A program made the position numbers and the translations under genes. Positions 1 through 8,387 of a stretch of 64,000 nucleotides of DNA are shown piece after piece; positions within the stretch are counted from its first letter, which is position 1, and each line of letters begins with the position of its first letter. Below the pieces are notes generated by a model. That model was not told where the DNA came from and searched no databases. It worked only from the letters and a program-made list of their open reading frames with translations. Source of the stretch: an uncultured Phascolarctobacterium sp. (GTDB lineage: Bacteria; Bacillota; Negativicutes; Acidaminococcales; Acidaminococcaceae); NCBI GenBank assembly GCA_947629685.1, contig CANREP010000003.1:1-64000 (forward strand), written 5' to 3'.

Positions 1-3000
1 CTGCTGCTTGATCAGGCTGAGCTTTCTTATGGCGGCGGGAAAATCAGCGTGCACGGTACTTATGACCTGCAATATAATGCGCTGCTGGCTGATGCAGAGT
101 TTGACGATGTCAAACAGCAGGTGCCTGGTACGGATGCTGATAAGATAACTGTTAGCGGCAAGACGGCGCTGCTGGCAGAACTGGATAATGATATCTGGAA
201 GCTTCATGCGGCGGCCGATATGATAGATATAAGATGGCGCTCGCTGACAATTAACAGGCTGAGCTTTGACGGCAGCTTTGACGGAGACAAGCTTACAGTA
301 GAGCATCTGGGAGCTGTGGCCGATAAAGGAAGCCTGGCGGTTACAGGTACGGTAGCGTCTGACGGTGGTTTGGCTCTTAACGGCAGGATGACTGAATTCC
401 CGGTAGACCCTTTCCTGGAGTTTGCCGGCTACGAAGGGCGCGGGCTGTGCTCTACCGGTTTTGACCTGGGCGGTACGCTTACCGCGCCGGAGTTTTCAGG
501 TATTATTCAGCTGACCGATGTAAACTTTATGGGACAGGATCTGACTGAAGCGCATGGCTTTGTCGGATTAAAGAATAATATCTTGCAGCTTAGGGATTTT
601 CGGGCCAATATGAAGCAGGGGCGGCATATTGTCAACGGCAGTATTGATTTACGCGGCGCGGATGCTGTTTTTGATCTGGCGGTAGAAACTGCAGGAGTGC
701 GGGCAGAACCGCTGATAGCGGTAGCCTATCCCGGACTGCAGCTTACGGGTAATGTAGATAACATTATCCAGCTGCGCGGCACTTTGACAGATTTGCATGT
801 GGACGGCGAAGTACTGCTTACTGACGGCAGCGTGGAGGGATATTTGCTGGACAGCGTAGGCGGCAGATACGATTATCATGGCGGGCAGCTGCGGCTGCAG
901 GATTTTGTTATCAGCGCTTTGTCTACCAAGGTTACTTTAGACGGCGTCATGGATAAGGAGCAGCATTTGGACTTCATAATGGACGCACAGAATATCAATC
1001 TTGACAGACTGCCAGTTATGGACAAGGACGTCGATCTTGAAGGTTATATAAATGCTAAGGGGTATCTGCGCGGTACGCTGCAGCGGCCGTATTTTATGGG
1101 CGAGATTTCCAGCGATAGTATGAGCATCAACGGCGAAGAACTGAGTGATCTTTCCGGCAGTGTGACCAGCAACGGCACTGACCGCAATGAACTGAGCGTT
1201 TCTTTTAAACAGCCTTATAATAATGGTAATGGTGATTACGGCCTGTTTAAGGCAGAACTGAATATCGATATTCCGCAGCGCTTTATGCAGGGAAAAGTTG
1301 TAACGCTTTGGGGCAATCTGGGCGGCATCCTCAGGATGTGCAAACAGGATTATAATATTGACGGTACTGTCCAGGGCGAGATAGATATCAATCCGCAAGG
1401 CAAAGGCAGCGGAATCAATATCGATATTTGGGCAGAAGATGTCAAAATCCACGACCTTGACTATTACCGCATGATGTTTAAAGGACGCCTGCAGAAAGGT
1501 ATTCTGTATTTTGACGATGTCAAGATACTGGAAGAGAATGACGTTAGCGATAAAGGCGTTATCGCGGTTAAAGGAAATGTTGATTTCGGCAAAAAAATGT
1601 ATGATGTGGAAATAGGCGCAACTAAGGCTAATCCTGCTATTACTACCTTCCTGATGCATGATCCGCCGGAAATCAAAGGCGAAGCGGATCTGCTCATCCA
1701 GCTTAACGGACCGTTTGACAATCCGTCGGGGTATTGTTCGTTAGAAATCAATAATGGCTCGATTGCAGGTGTAAGCATTGATAAACTGACGGCTTTAATG
1801 ACTTTGCAGAATGATAATCTCAAGCTGCAGCAGTTTATTGCTATAAAAGATGTTTATAATGTCAAAGCCAGCGGCGATGTTCCCTTAGATATTTTCAGAG
1901 AAACAACGTCCAGGAAGAATCCTAATGCGCAGATGAGGATAGTAATGAATCTGAATGAAGCGCGGTTAGGTATCCTGCCGGCGATGACGGATATGGTCGA
2001 ATGGGGCATCGGCGAGACGGAAGGCGAAATTATTTTAAGCGGGACGCTGGAAGAGCCCCTCGTCAACGGGGCAATTAAAATTGACGGCGGCAGCGTCAAA
2101 GTAAAAGAACTGAATACGGTTATCGATAATATCAAGACTGATATTGAGTTCAAAGGCAATGAAATGGTGCTGCATAATCTTTCCGCCAAGCTCGGTAAGG
2201 GCAGCATCACGGCCAGCGGTAGCTATGCGCTGCGGGCGAGCGAGAAAGATACCTACAAGCTGTATATCAAGGCGGAAGACGCCGAACTTGCGTCAGAAAT
2301 ATTCACGGGACGTTTGAACAGCGATATTGAAATAATTCCGCAGCGGTATCTTCAGTTTACAGATGCCAACACGCCGCCCAGACCTGCTTACAGACCGCAG
2401 CTCAAGGGCACGGTCATGTTGGACGATGTGCTCATCAATATGCCTACCATACCTGAATTAGGTGAAGGGAGCAGCAATCTTGGTATGGATCTGCAGATTA
2501 TGCTGGGACCCAAGGTACATCTTTTCAATAAGTATCTGTACGATCTCTGGCTGGCCGGCTCCATGCATATTACCGGTAGTACCGTATTTCCTGTAATTGA
2601 CGGCTCTATCAAGGCTGACCGCGGTACGGTTACCTATCTCAGAACGCCTTTCAAAATCAGGAATGCATCGGTAGGCTGGGCGCTTCCAGGTACCTTCCTG
2701 CCCAATGTAAGCCTGGAAGGCGAAGCAAGGTTCAGTCGTTATGACATCTTTATGAGGATTAACGGGCCGATAGAAAACATGGAGCTGCAGTTAGGCAGTA
2801 ATCCGCCCCTTAGTGAAAATACCATTATACGTATGCTTACTCTGCAGCGTGATACGTCCGGCGGAGAAGACGTTACCGGCGAGGATCTGCAGAATCTGAT
2901 GACGGCTGGTTTACAGATGGCCGTATTAGGCGACGTGGAGATGCTGGTCAAGCAGACACTGGGGCTGGATCAGTTCCGTATCTATATGGGCAAGGTGCGT

Positions 3001-3261
3001 TCCGGTGTCGGAGTAGAGAGCATGAGTGATAAAGATGAGGCTCTGACGCAGGAGGAACGTAATCGCTATAATCTATTAGTAAGCAAATATCTTACTGATA
3101 ATTTCATGATTGGCTATACAACAAGCTTTGATGGTATTGACAGAAGTATCTTTGGACAGTACGATATTAGCAGACACTTTAATCTGACCTATTCCAGAAG
3201 TTATGATCTTTCTAATGAACCGGAAGACTGGTATGGCGTTGAATATAGGGTGACTTTTTAA
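1..3261 (+). CDS. tamB: TamB-like translocation/assembly module protein, 5' partial
   Basis: The frame is open from base 1, so the true start lies left of the window; the GTG at 49 is only an internal codon. The protein is a long run of repetitive beta-rich segments (about 1086 residues visible) with the C-terminal TamB (DUF490) region, ending in a conserved stretch around residues 940-1086 (motifs SENTIIRMLTL, QTLGLDQFRIYMG, DRSIFGQYDISRHFNLTYSR). TamB is an AsmA-like protein that spans the periplasm and is linked to outer-membrane protein insertion or phospholipid transport. The bamA gene 1.3 kb downstream fits that role. Family assignment is firm; the exact substrate is not known here. Confidence 0.88.
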   Translation: MLLDQAELSYGGGKISVHGTYDLQYNALLADAEFDDVKQQVPGTDADKITVSGKTALLAELDNDIWKLHAAADMIDIRWRSLTINRLSFDGSFDGDKLTVEHLGAVADKGSLAVTGTVASDGGLALNGRMTEFPVDPFLEFAGYEGRGLCSTGFDLGGTLTAPEFSGIIQLTDVNFMGQDLTEAHGFVGLKNNILQLRDFRANMKQGRHIVNGSIDLRGADAVFDLAVETAGVRAEPLIAVAYPGLQLTGNVDNIIQLRGTLTDLHVDGEVLLTDGSVEGYLLDSVGGRYDYHGGQLRLQDFVISALSTKVTLDGVMDKEQHLDFIMDAQNINLDRLPVMDKDVDLEGYINAKGYLRGTLQRPYFMGEISSDSMSINGEELSDLSGSVTSNGTDRNELSVSFKQPYNNGNGDYGLFKAELNIDIPQRFMQGKVVTLWGNLGGILRMCKQDYNIDGTVQGEIDINPQGKGSGINIDIWAEDVKIHDLDYYRMMFKGRLQKGILYFDDVKILEENDVSDKGVIAVKGNVDFGKKMYDVEIGATKANPAITTFLMHDPPEIKGEADLLIQLNGPFDNPSGYCSLEINNGSIAGVSIDKLTALMTLQNDNLKLQQFIAIKDVYNVKASGDVPLDIFRETTSRKNPNAQMRIVMNLNEARLGILPAMTDMVEWGIGETEGEIILSGTLEEPLVNGAIKIDGGSVKVKELNTVIDNIKTDIEFKGNEMVLHNLSAKLGKGSITASGSYALRASEKDTYKLYIKAEDAELASEIFTGRLNSDIEIIPQRYLQFTDANTPPRPAYRPQLKGTVMLDDVLINMPTIPELGEGSSNLGMDLQIMLGPKVHLFNKYLYDLWLAGSMHITGSTVFPVIDGSIKADRGTVTYLRTPFKIRNASVGWALPGTFLPNVSLEGEARFSRYDIFMRINGPIENMELQLGSNPPLSENTIIRMLTLQRDTSGGEDVTGEDLQNLMTAGLQMAVLGDVEMLVKQTLGLDQFRIYMGKVRSGVGVESMSDKDEALTQEERNRYNLLVSKYLTDNFMIGYTTSFDGIDRSIFGQYDISRHFNLTYSRSYDLSNEPEDWYGVEYRVTF

Positions 3262-3284
3262 ATTGTTTGAGGGGAGGTGAAACA

Positions 3285-3914
3285 ATGCTGCAGAGCTATC
3301 TTGAAGAGCTGCGAAAAACTTCGCTGCTTGACAGGGAAGAAGAGACCAAGCTGTGGAAATTGGCAGCTGCAGGCGATGTACAGGCGCATCAGCAGCTGAT
3401 GACTGCTTATCAGCCGCTGGTGTTTAAAATCGCTGTTGGTTTTCAGCTGCCGGAGTCTGAAACTATGGAACTTATTCAGGAAGGTATGATCGGGCTTTTG
3501 GAAGCTGCGGAAACATATGATTATAAGCGCGGGGTGGCTTTCAGCTTGTTTGCCTCCTACCGTATCAAAGGATGTATGCTTGATTTCCTGAAAAAAGATT
3601 CTGACAAGGGGATTATTTCTCTGGACGGAAAAACTTTCTGCGGGACGGCCGTAGCAGACATGCTGGCTTCTGAAAAGGCGTCGCCGGCTGAACTGGCCGA
3701 ACAGCAGTTGTTGCAGGAAAAAGTGCAGCAGGCGCTTAGCCGTTTGCCGGAAAAGGAGCAGCGGGTACTTACGGGTATGTATCTGGAAGACCAATCAGCC
3801 CAAAATGTTGCGGAAACAATCAATGTCAGCCTGGGGTATGTATACCGCCTGCAGAAGCAGGGCGTACGCAGAGTGCGGGGAATGTTATCACGATTCATCC
3901 ATGATTTTAAATGA
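3285..3914 (+). CDS. small sigma-70 family RNA polymerase sigma factor
   Basis: A 209-residue sigma factor. Region 2 is visible at about residues 30-105 (AYQPLVFKIAVGF, then ELIQEGMIGLLEAAETYDYKRGVAFSLFASYRIKG) and region 4 at about 145-200 (LSRLPEKEQRVLTGMYLEDQS, then a helix-turn-helix with VSLGYVYRLQKQG). Region 1.1 is absent and region 3 is short, as in alternative sigma factors of the SigF/SigH-like groups. The ATG at 3285 is chosen over the in-frame TTG at 3267 because GGGGAGGTGA (3271-3280) sits just before it. It lies 23 bases after tamB, and an envelope gene set follows. Control of envelope genes is inference from position only. Confidence 0.85.
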   Translation: MLQSYLEELRKTSLLDREEETKLWKLAAAGDVQAHQQLMTAYQPLVFKIAVGFQLPESETMELIQEGMIGLLEAAETYDYKRGVAFSLFASYRIKGCMLDFLKKDSDKGIISLDGKTFCGTAVADMLASEKASPAELAEQQLLQEKVQQALSRLPEKEQRVLTGMYLEDQSAQNVAETINVSLGYVYRLQKQGVRRVRGMLSRFIHDFK

Positions 3915-3934
3915 AATGTGAGAAAAAGTTATTT

Positions 3935-3991
3935 TACTGTGATACAGTAAGCAAAGAGGAGTATTTTTGAAATAAATACTGTAAATCAGTA
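3935..3991 (+). promoter_or_regulatory. twin palindromic operator candidate overlapping a promoter
   Basis: Two 15-bp near-palindromes of form TACTG-N5-CAGTA occur at 3935-3949 (TACTGTGATACAGTA) and 3977-3991 (TACTGTAAATCAGTA). They match at 12 of 15 positions and their starts are 42 bp apart, about four helical turns. The second lies inside the spacer of the promoter at 3967-3995. This is what a repressor site would look like; the cognate regulator is unknown. Confidence 0.5.
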
Positions 3992-3995
3992 ATAA
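3967..3995 (+). promoter_or_regulatory. predicted sigma-A promoter for the 4072/bamA transcript
   Basis: TTGAAA at 3967-3972, a 17-bp spacer, and TAATAA at 3990-3995 resemble a housekeeping promoter. It lies 77 bases before the next gene and its spacer holds one of the twin palindromes. Confidence 0.5.
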
Positions 3996-4071
3996 TGACA
4001 GGTGAGTAAAAATGTTTTTCGCGTGATTATATTACTTAAAGCTTTATTATTTTAGGAGAGGAGTTTTCGGC

Positions 4072-4578
4072 ATGGTCAAAATGAGTCGTTCTGTGTGTCA
4101 GCGGATACGTAGGATAAAAAGCAGTTTAGAGAATGCCGAACAGAGTTTTTTAGATAATAAAGATATGCGCGGCGAGCTGGATTTAATGCTGGCTGAAGCA
4201 GAGCTCAGCAATCTGCGCAGAAAAAAAGATGTGCCATGGTGCTGGAACAGACAAGTTTTGGCTTTATGTGCGGCTTTTGCAGTGGCGGTGTCTTGTTTCG
4301 GCGGCTGGTGCTATGCGCGGCATAATCTGAAATCTCCGCCTGCAGCAGCCGGTACTTCCAGAAGCGTCGCAGCGCAGGATACTACGGTAAAGGCTGCCGC
4401 TGATGTTACCAGGCAGCCGCAGCCAAGGGCGCAGTCGACCACGCTGCCTTCGGCTGAAATTAGCAGAGTAAGTGATGCTCCGGCCGGTAAAGAATCCAAC
4501 CGGCAGTTGGAGATATCAGATATAGACATGCGCAGGCTGGTAAAGTCTGCCAGGGTAGAACTGACCAGTTCTAAATAG
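4072..4578 (+). CDS. hypothetical single-span membrane protein upstream of bamA
   Basis: A 168-residue protein that I do not recognise. The N-terminal 50 residues are charged and helical, one hydrophobic segment (about residues 61-82, QVLALCAAFAVAVSCFGGWCY) would span the inner membrane, and the rest is an Ala/Ser/Thr/Pro-rich, low-complexity periplasmic tail ending in a short conserved-looking helix (ISDIDMRRLVKSARVEL). The start is supported by AGGAGAGGAG at 4054-4063. It sits between a sigma factor and bamA and is separated from bamA by only 18 bases. The layout (short cytosolic domain, one span, periplasmic tail) is like that of anti-sigma factors, but no anti-sigma domain is recognisable, so that is a guess. 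Confidence 0.6.
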   Translation: MVKMSRSVCQRIRRIKSSLENAEQSFLDNKDMRGELDLMLAEAELSNLRRKKDVPWCWNRQVLALCAAFAVAVSCFGGWCYARHNLKSPPAAAGTSRSVAAQDTTVKAAADVTRQPQPRAQSTTLPSAEISRVSDAPAGKESNRQLEISDIDMRRLVKSARVELTSSK

Positions 4579-4596
4579 CGTTTAGGAGGGTAAACA

Positions 4597-6462
4597 TTGA
4601 ATAAAAGATATTTAATCCGGCCTTTATCGATAGGCTTGGCGGCCGTGTGTTTTGCATTACCTGTATATGCGGAGGAAAATGCTGTTCCGGCTACAGCTGC
4701 TGAAATAGCTGCTGAGGAAGCGGGTGCCGCACAGGAACCTGCCAAGGAGAATATGCTTGCTCCCTATCTTGGGAAGACTATTACCAAGCAGGTTATCACA
4801 GGTAATAACGTTATCAGTGAAGCTGAGATTGCGGCTGCCTTGAAGACTAAACCGGGAATGGAATTAACTGAACAGGGGCTGAATGAAGATTTAAGCGCTA
4901 TTTATGATCTGGGCTGGTTTTATGACCTGCGCCCGGAATTTAAAGAAGTGCCGGAGGGAGTACAGGTTATTTATCATGTAATGGAAAATCCGGCGTTTAC
5001 TAAGGTGGAAATCACCGGCAATACCGTAGTCGATGATAAAAAAGCTGCCAGCTTCTTTGACTTAGAAGAGAATAAAATTATCAATCTGAAAGATGTTAAT
5101 ACAAGGGTACAGCGTCTGGAAGAGGAATATCGTCAAAACGGTTATATTTTGGCCAGAGTGACCGACATTCATATGGATCAGGATGGTACGCTCAATATTA
5201 CTGTTAACGAGGGTATCGTAGAAGATTTCAAGGTTAAAGGCAATGTTAAGACGAAAGACTATGTTATTACCCGTGAGATGAAGCTGAAAAAGGGCAAGCC
5301 ATTTAATGCCAAGGATGCCCGCCGCAGTATGCAGCGTATTTATAATCTGGGTTATTTTGAAGACGTCAATGTCAAATTAAATCCGGGTAAGGAACCTAAC
5401 TCCGTCGAAGTGGAAATCAGCGTTGTGGAAATGAACACAGGTACTTTTGGCATCGGCGCCGGTTACAGTAACGCTGACGGCTTCATTGGTATGATTTCTA
5501 TCGGCGATAAAAACTTCCGCGGTACGGGCGATAAGGTCAATATCCGTTGGGAATTTGGCGGTGAGGATAACAAGAACTATGATTTCAGTTATACCAAGCC
5601 TTGGATTGACGATAAAGAAACTACAGCTACCATCAATCTGTATGATATTACCAATGAATATGCTGATTATAATATCGACGGCGACGAAATTGCCCGTTAC
5701 GATAAAAAGCGTCGCGGTCAGGAATTGACTTTCAGCCGTAAGACTGATAACGAGTATGTAAGCAATTATGTTACCTTGAAGAATCGTGACGATATCTATA
5801 AGGGTATGGCTGATGGCTATGAGAATGATAAAGACCAATATTATGAAGATGTGTTTAATAGTAGCGGATATTATGAAAAATGGATGCCTGCTACTGCTGC
5901 CGAACGCCGCAAAGAAAACTTTGGCGTTACCCGCAGTATCACGTTAGGCAGGATTTTCGATTCCCGTGATAATATTTACGACCCACATGAAGGCAAACGC
6001 ATTGCGTATAGTGTAGAATGGGCCGGTCTGGGCGGCGATTTTGACTTTACCAAGTTTACTGCCGATTACCGCTATTATTATCGTGTCGGCGGTGAAAGCG
6101 TCTGGGCGCTGAATCTGGGCGCAGGCTACGCTGACGGCGATATGCCTTTGAGCCAGCGCTTCTCTATGGGCGGCAGCGATACGCTCCGTGGCTATGAAGA
6201 TGATCAGTTCCGCGGCAACAGTATGCTCAAAGCAACGCTGGAATATCGTTTCCCGATTATTAAAAAAGTCCAGGGCGTACTGTTTACAGATAATGGTTAT
6301 GCCTGGGATAAACGTCATGAAGACGAGTTTGACCTGGGCTTGATTAAAAACAGCTTCGGTGTCGGCTTACGTATCAATTCTCCGTTAGGACCGGTAAAAC
6401 TTGACTACGGCTACGGCGACGACGGCGGTAAATTCCACTTCAGCTTTGGCGGACAGTTCTGA
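4597..6462 (+). CDS. bamA: outer-membrane protein assembly factor BamA
   Basis: A 621-residue Omp85-family protein. It has a signal peptide (to about residue 26, LPVYAEE), three POTRA domains between about residues 58 and 285 (against five in Proteobacteria), and a C-terminal Omp85 beta-barrel from about residue 290. The loop-6 signature is seen as MGGSDTLRGYEDDQFRGN, and the protein ends in a terminal aromatic residue (HFSFGGQF). BamA folds and inserts outer-membrane proteins. The TTG start at 4597 is preceded by AGGAGGG (4584-4590). No BamB-E lipoprotein is obvious in the window; the fewer POTRA domains agree with diderm Firmicutes versions. Confidence 0.95.
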   Translation: MNKRYLIRPLSIGLAAVCFALPVYAEENAVPATAAEIAAEEAGAAQEPAKENMLAPYLGKTITKQVITGNNVISEAEIAAALKTKPGMELTEQGLNEDLSAIYDLGWFYDLRPEFKEVPEGVQVIYHVMENPAFTKVEITGNTVVDDKKAASFFDLEENKIINLKDVNTRVQRLEEEYRQNGYILARVTDIHMDQDGTLNITVNEGIVEDFKVKGNVKTKDYVITREMKLKKGKPFNAKDARRSMQRIYNLGYFEDVNVKLNPGKEPNSVEVEISVVEMNTGTFGIGAGYSNADGFIGMISIGDKNFRGTGDKVNIRWEFGGEDNKNYDFSYTKPWIDDKETTATINLYDITNEYADYNIDGDEIARYDKKRRGQELTFSRKTDNEYVSNYVTLKNRDDIYKGMADGYENDKDQYYEDVFNSSGYYEKWMPATAAERRKENFGVTRSITLGRIFDSRDNIYDPHEGKRIAYSVEWAGLGGDFDFTKFTADYRYYYRVGGESVWALNLGAGYADGDMPLSQRFSMGGSDTLRGYEDDQFRGNSMLKATLEYRFPIIKKVQGVLFTDNGYAWDKRHEDEFDLGLIKNSFGVGLRINSPLGPVKLDYGYGDDGGKFHFSFGGQF

Positions 6463-6480
6463 TTTTATAACGGTGCTGAA

Positions 6481-7752
6481 ATGAAGATTAGTAAGATTTT
6501 TGCGATTGCTGCAATGACAAATTTTTTGTCATTGCAGCAAGCTTTTTCTATGCCTGTTGAAGATGTGCAGGTGCGTATCGTTGATGCGGGAGGCAGTACC
6601 AGCGAAATATTGCTGCAGAAGATGACAGACAGTATGCAGGTTGTTGCTCAGCAGCTGCTGCTGGATAAGGATACGGAGAACATTGCTCCCGTAAAGGCTG
6701 AATATGCGAAACTGTTGACTGAGATTGGCGACAGGGTGCTTACGGGGTATGAAATGCAGCAGACTGAAATCAATTTGGGACAGCAGACCGAAATTATCCT
6801 GCATGTTGCGCCCTGGAGCGATACCATCAGTAAAGTTGAGATAGATCTGCAGTTTTCCGGTGTAGAGCCGCAGGCGGCGGTTTATTTAAAGCGAAGATTG
6901 CCAGGCTTGGAACAAAAACTGCAGGGAGCTATCAGCGGCGCTTCGGTAGACGCGCAGGACTGGGCAGGAGGCGTTTTGCGCCGCGTTGTCCGGCAAGAGG
7001 TAGAAAAAGCGTTGCCGGAATTTAAGGCGGCGGTAGACTTGCTGCAGGAGGATGGTAAAGTTGTCGTGCAGGTTATTATATACCCGGTAGGACAACTGAT
7101 CAGCGGGTTAAAATATGAAATGCGCTCCGAGTCAATTCCTAATCTGCTTTTAAACAGGCTGAAATTTAAATATGCCGATGAATGTGAACGGCTGCAGGGA
7201 ATACCTGTATCTTATCTTGAACATCATCAGCAGGAATATATAGATTATCTCTGCCGGAAACTGGAAGCAGAAACGGAAGTAAGGCAGTATAATCTGAAGC
7301 CGCGGATCAATATCCGTCCGGGTGCCGATACTGTTGTTGCAATCATGCTGGATTCTGATGAATATAAAATCTGGCTGGAAGGTTACGGCGATATAGGTCG
7401 TGACAAAGATAATCTTTCCGGTAAAGCGCATCTTGGCAAATTTATTTCTCCGCAGGACGAAATATTTACTGAGGCGGAAGTTGTGCTGGACGACGTGCAA
7501 TGGCAATTTGGCGCAGGTTATACCCGTTATTGGGGCAAGAGCAGCTGGAGCTATATGCGCCGGGCGCCGGCAGGCGATAATGTCTATAAGTTGGAGTATA
7601 CGCTGAGTCCTAAGTGGAAGTTAAGAGCTGAGCATTTTTCCGGTGACGACAGAAACGAATATGGCGTAAGATATCGCATCCATGAATTTCTGAGTGCGGA
7701 ATACGTTTACGGAGGCAAGGAATTTTATCTGCGCCTGATAGGAAATTTGTAG
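6481..7752 (+). CDS. hypothetical secreted, outer-membrane-associated protein after BamA
   Basis: A 423-residue protein with a signal peptide (about residues 1-23, cleavage near AFS-MP). Residues about 25-290 are mixed alpha/beta and contain repeated (E/K)VxIxLQ and VVVQVIIYPVG style strands that recall POTRA-type folding. The C-terminal 120 residues alternate polar and aromatic residues and end in FYLRLIGNL, as a small outer-membrane barrel would. I do not recognise a named family. It begins 18 bases after bamA and lacks a good Shine-Dalgarno site, so translation may be coupled to bamA. A 16-bp perfect inverted repeat lies inside the signal-peptide codons (6506-6540). A role with BamA is inference from position. 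Confidence 0.7.
   Translation: MKISKIFAIAAMTNFLSLQQAFSMPVEDVQVRIVDAGGSTSEILLQKMTDSMQVVAQQLLLDKDTENIAPVKAEYAKLLTEIGDRVLTGYEMQQTEINLGQQTEIILHVAPWSDTISKVEIDLQFSGVEPQAAVYLKRRLPGLEQKLQGAISGASVDAQDWAGGVLRRVVRQEVEKALPEFKAAVDLLQEDGKVVVQVIIYPVGQLISGLKYEMRSESIPNLLLNRLKFKYADECERLQGIPVSYLEHHQQEYIDYLCRKLEAETEVRQYNLKPRINIRPGADTVVAIMLDSDEYKIWLEGYGDIGRDKDNLSGKAHLGKFISPQDEIFTEAEVVLDDVQWQFGAGYTRYWGKSSWSYMRRAPAGDNVYKLEYTLSPKWKLRAEHFSGDDRNEYGVRYRIHEFLSAEYVYGGKEFYLRLIGNL
6506..6548 (+). terminator. perfect 16-bp hairpin with T-run inside a signal-peptide coding region
   Basis: Left arm TTGCTGCAATGACAAA (6506-6521), loop TTT, right arm TTTGTCATTGCAGCAA (6525-6540), then GCTTTTTC. It looks like an intrinsic terminator, yet it lies within codons 9-20 of the downstream gene. 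It could end most bamA transcripts, or act as an attenuator that translating ribosomes open. Confidence 0.55.
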
Positions 7753-7759
7753 CTTTGCA

Positions 7760-7788
7760 TTGAAAGAATGTAGGCGGACTGATATAAT
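7760..7788 (+). promoter_or_regulatory. predicted sigma-A promoter for the ompH cluster
   Basis: TTGAAA at 7760-7765, a 17-bp spacer, and a consensus TATAAT at 7783-7788. Transcription would begin near 7795, giving a leader of about 50 bases before the first OmpH gene. Confidence 0.75.
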
Positions 7789-7843
7789 AAACTATATATT
7801 TGTAATATAAATTTATTTTTGTAAGAAAGCAGGTAATTTTGTT

Positions 7844-8329
7844 ATGATGCAGAAATTGCGTAATCCTAAAAATGTTAAAATGGTTTCTTTGTTTGTAGCG
7901 GCCATCTTCATCATCGGCTGCTTTGCGCTGTCTGTTACGCAGAGCGGTTTCGGAAAGGTTGCGTCTGCTGCGGCCAGTGAATCTGCTATCGGCGTAGTAA
8001 ATTATCAAATGCTGGTAGCGCAAAGTCCTGATCTGCAGAATGTAAGAGATACCATGAAGAGTGAAATCGACAGCGCCCAGAAAGATTTTGACGAAAAAAG
8101 CAAGAGCATGAACGACAGCGAAAAACAGCGTTATTATGTGCAGTTGCAGGAACGCATCGCCAATAAGGAAAAAGAACTGATGGAGCCTGTATTAAAAAAA
8201 GTTGAAGAGCAGATTAAGAAAGTTGCCGATAAAAAAGGCCTTTCCGTGGTAGTTGATAAGAGCACCGTTATTTTCGGCGGCGTAGATATTACCGACGAAG
8301 TGGCTAAAGCACTGCAGAGCGGTAAGTAA
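7844..8329 (+). CDS. OmpH/Skp family periplasmic chaperone
   Basis: A 161-residue protein with an N-terminal hydrophobic segment (about residues 13-34) and the OmpH (Skp) pattern: a start strand (AIGVVNYQMLVAQSP), a long charged coiled coil (residues about 60-125), and the closing strand (GLSVVVDKSTVIFGGVDITDEVAKAL). Skp-like chaperones hold unfolded outer-membrane proteins on their way to BamA, and bamA is just upstream. A second ATG lies at 7847. The segment IIGC could be read as a lipobox, but the longer hydrophobic run ending VASAAASE fits an ordinary signal peptide or anchor better. It is the first of three OmpH-like genes in a row. Confidence 0.85.
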   Translation: MMQKLRNPKNVKMVSLFVAAIFIIGCFALSVTQSGFGKVASAAASESAIGVVNYQMLVAQSPDLQNVRDTMKSEIDSAQKDFDEKSKSMNDSEKQRYYVQLQERIANKEKELMEPVLKKVEEQIKKVADKKGLSVVVDKSTVIFGGVDITDEVAKALQSGK

Positions 8330-8343
8330 GCCGTCTGTTTACT

Positions 8344-8368
8344 GAGGCCCTGCGGGGCCTCGTTTACT
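8344..8368 (+). terminator. weak terminator or attenuator hairpin
   Basis: GAGGCCC (8344-8350), loop TGCG, GGGCCTC (8355-8361), followed by only a short T-containing tail (GTTTACT). It may reduce read-through from the first OmpH gene into the next two. Confidence 0.5.
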
Positions 8369-8387
8369 GTTCACCTGGGAGGATGTT

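Noticed and set aside
937..1659. Long open frame on the - strand inside tamB
   Set aside because: Antisense to a convincing tamB; no ribosome binding site and no recognisable domain. It is a by-product of the GC pattern of the sense gene.
3935..3949. TACTGTGATACAGTA as a LexA box
   Set aside because: The spacing between CTGT and ACAG is 3 bases, unlike the 8 of the E. coli LexA site, and the neighbours are not DNA-repair genes.
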